The notes below the pieces were generated by a model, which was not told the origin of the DNA, searched no databases, and was given only the letters and a program-made list of their open reading frames with translations. A program made the position numbers and the translations under genes. 5,754 nt of DNA. Origin: Gemmataceae bacterium. GTDB taxonomy: Bacteria > Planctomycetota > Planctomycetia > Gemmatales > Gemmataceae. The stretch is taken from NCBI GenBank assembly GCA_020847555.1, contig JADLBT010000333.1, positions 1 through 5,754 on the forward strand, read 5' to 3'. Below, piece by piece: positions 4,520-5,754 of this stretch. The stretch's first letter is position 1; each line of letters opens with the position of its first letter.

Positions 4520-5754
4520 ATGCCCAGGGAGCCACGGATGCAGGCGCAGCTTGGCGAGCGGCGGCGGGTGCGGGCGGCACGGAGCGGCGGCGGACCGTCG
4601 CCGGCCCTGGTGATCGGGATCGTGCTGCTGGCCGCTAGCCTCGTCGCGGTCGGGACGGCGGTGGCGTTGTCCTCGGTAGGCCTTGCGCCGCCCGGCCTGT
4701 TAGCGGCCTCCGAGACGCTCGCCACCCGACCCCCGGCCGCGACGCCGACCGCGCCCCCGACGCCCGCTGTGTTCACCGTCGGGCGGCAGGGTGACCCGAC
4801 CCCGACAGCGACGGCTGCGAGCGGGCAGGGCGCGGTTGTGCCTGCTACTCAGCCGTCGCTGCTGTTGCCGCCGGCCGGCTCCGGCAGCGGCCCAATCGTC
4901 AATCCACAGCCGCCGTCGGGACAGCCATCCGGCGGGAGCACGCCGGCCGCGCCCCCGGCCGGATCGGAGCCGTCGTCGCAGGCGGGCGGCGCGGCGCCGG
5001 GCGCGGCCAGTTCGCCCGCTCCCGCTGTCGCGGCAGACCCGGTCGTGGACGCGGCGTTCGCTCGGCTCACCACGGATGAAGACCTCGTTGGACAACTGTT
5101 GCTCCTGGCCTGGGTCGGCAGCCGCGCCGAGGACGCCCGTCCGGCTTTGGAGAGGCTGCGTGCCGGGGGCATGGTCTTCGTCCAGAACACGACCCTGCGC
5201 GCCGAGGCAACCGCCATCAACCAGGGGCTTCGCCAGATCGCTCGGGACGTGGACCTCGTGCCGCCGCTGCTCGCCATCGACCACGAGGGCGGCAACGTCC
5301 AGCGCGTCCAGGATGTAGACAACGTCGGGAGCAACGCGGCGTTCGGGCGGCGGTCCCCCTCGGACCTGGAGGCGTGCCAGCGCGGCGAGGCCCACGCCCG
5401 GACGCTCCGAGAGATGGGCTTCACCGTCAACCTCGCCCCGGTGCTGGACGTGAACAACAACCCGAACAACCCCGTCATCGGGCCGCGCTCCTACTCCGCC
5501 GACCCCCAGGTGGTGGCGCGGCTCGGGGCGCAGTACATCCGAGGGCTGCAGGGCGGCGGCGTCGCGGCCATCGGCAAGCATTTTCCTGGCCATGGCAACA
5601 CCAGCGTCGATTCACACGTCGGGCTGCCGTCGCTGCCCCAGACCGTCGAGGAGTTGAACCGAGTCGAACTGGTGCCGTTCCGCGCGGCTATCGACGCCGG
5701 CGTCGGTGGCATCATGTCGGCGCACATCGTGTTCCCGGCCGTTGACCCGACCGA
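4520..5754 (+). CDS. Membrane-anchored GH3 beta-N-acetylhexosaminidase-like protein, 3' partial
   Basis: The frame is open from ATG 4520 to the right edge (411 complete codons). A short basic N-terminus (about 1-21) precedes one hydrophobic segment (about 29-50), a signal anchor or uncleaved signal peptide. About 57-172 is a disordered Pro/Ala/Ser/Thr/Gly linker. The GH3 catalytic domain starts near Val175. Visible family motifs are G-Q-L-L-L-L-A-W in the first helix, G-G-M-V-F-V, A-I-D-H-E-G-G at 252-258 (substrate pocket), N-L-A-P-V-L-D-V, and K353-H-F-P-G-H-G-N-T-S-V-D364-S-H366. The D-S-H triad is the NagZ-type loop, where His acts as acid/base with Asp. The nucleophile Asp should lie beyond the edge. 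Known relatives release N-acetylglucosamine from peptidoglycan or chitin fragments. NagZ of Gram-negatives is cytosolic, whereas this form should act outside the membrane. The substrate is inferred. Confidence 0.92.
   Translation, partial: MPREPRMQAQLGERRRVRAARSGGGPSPALVIGIVLLAASLVAVGTAVALSSVGLAPPGLLAASETLATRPPAATPTAPPTPAVFTVGRQGDPTPTATAASGQGAVVPATQPSLLLPPAGSGSGPIVNPQPPSGQPSGGSTPAAPPAGSEPSSQAGGAAPGAASSPAPAVAADPVVDAAFARLTTDEDLVGQLLLLAWVGSRAEDARPALERLRAGGMVFVQNTTLRAEATAINQGLRQIARDVDLVPPLLAIDHEGGNVQRVQDVDNVGSNAAFGRRSPSDLEACQRGEAHARTLREMGFTVNLAPVLDVNNNPNNPVIGPRSYSADPQVVARLGAQYIRGLQGGGVAAIGKHFPGHGNTSVDSHVGLPSLPQTVEELNRVELVPFRAAIDAGVGGIMSAHIVFPAVDPT

Noticed and set aside
4700..5593. Long open frame of 297 codons on the minus strand across the GH3 gene
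   Set aside because: It lies opposite conserved GH3 motifs in the plus-strand frame and its translation is Arg/Ala/Gly-rich without a recognisable domain.

Overview
The window is G+C-rich bacterial DNA (about two thirds G+C or more by eye). The gene mix is a diguanylate cyclase, a Gly-rich double zinc-ribbon protein, ribosomal protein bS21, a Nudix hydrolase, and two surface or secreted glycoside hydrolases with proline/alanine/threonine-rich linkers. I would guess Chloroflexota (Thermomicrobia-like or a related soil/thermophile lineage). This rests on overall style rather than a phylogenetic marker search, so it is tentative.

Layout, left to right. (1) 1-1199, +: 3' part of a cellulase-like (GH5-type TIM barrel) hydrolase with a C-terminal bacterial SH3 domain. 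(2) 1200-1504: no gene seen; holds a perfect 14-bp palindrome. (3) 1505-2707, +: soluble GGDEF diguanylate cyclase with intact active site and inhibitory site, followed by a terminator-like hairpin that overlaps its stop codon. (4) 2708-3087: non-coding, with palindromes, a probable promoter near 2960, and a strongly structured leader of roughly 110 nt. (5) 3088-3501, +: small protein with two zinc ribbons joined by a Gly/Tyr-rich repeat. (6) 3561-3585: GNRA-capped hairpin. (7) 3641-3835, +: rpsU (bS21), then a probable terminator. (8) 3914-4483, -: Nudix hydrolase, convergent with rpsU. (9) 4520-5754, +: membrane-anchored GH3 beta-N-acetylhexosaminidase-like protein, running off the right edge and divergent from the Nudix gene across only 36 bp.

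How they fit together. The two hydrolases at the ends probably act outside the membrane on polysaccharide or peptidoglycan. The zinc-ribbon/rpsU pair lies on one strand and looks translation- or RNA-related. The cyclase and Nudix genes look like independent units. I see no mobile element, CRISPR array, tRNA or rRNA.

The most interesting signal is the leader of the zinc-ribbon gene. A 12-bp stem (11 Watson-Crick pairs and one G-U) buries the GTG start codon and loops out the Shine-Dalgarno sequence. Upstream of it are two hairpin arrangements that cannot both form. Together these suggest RNA-level control, such as a thermosensor, protein autoregulation or a riboswitch-like element, but this is inference from base pairing read by eye.
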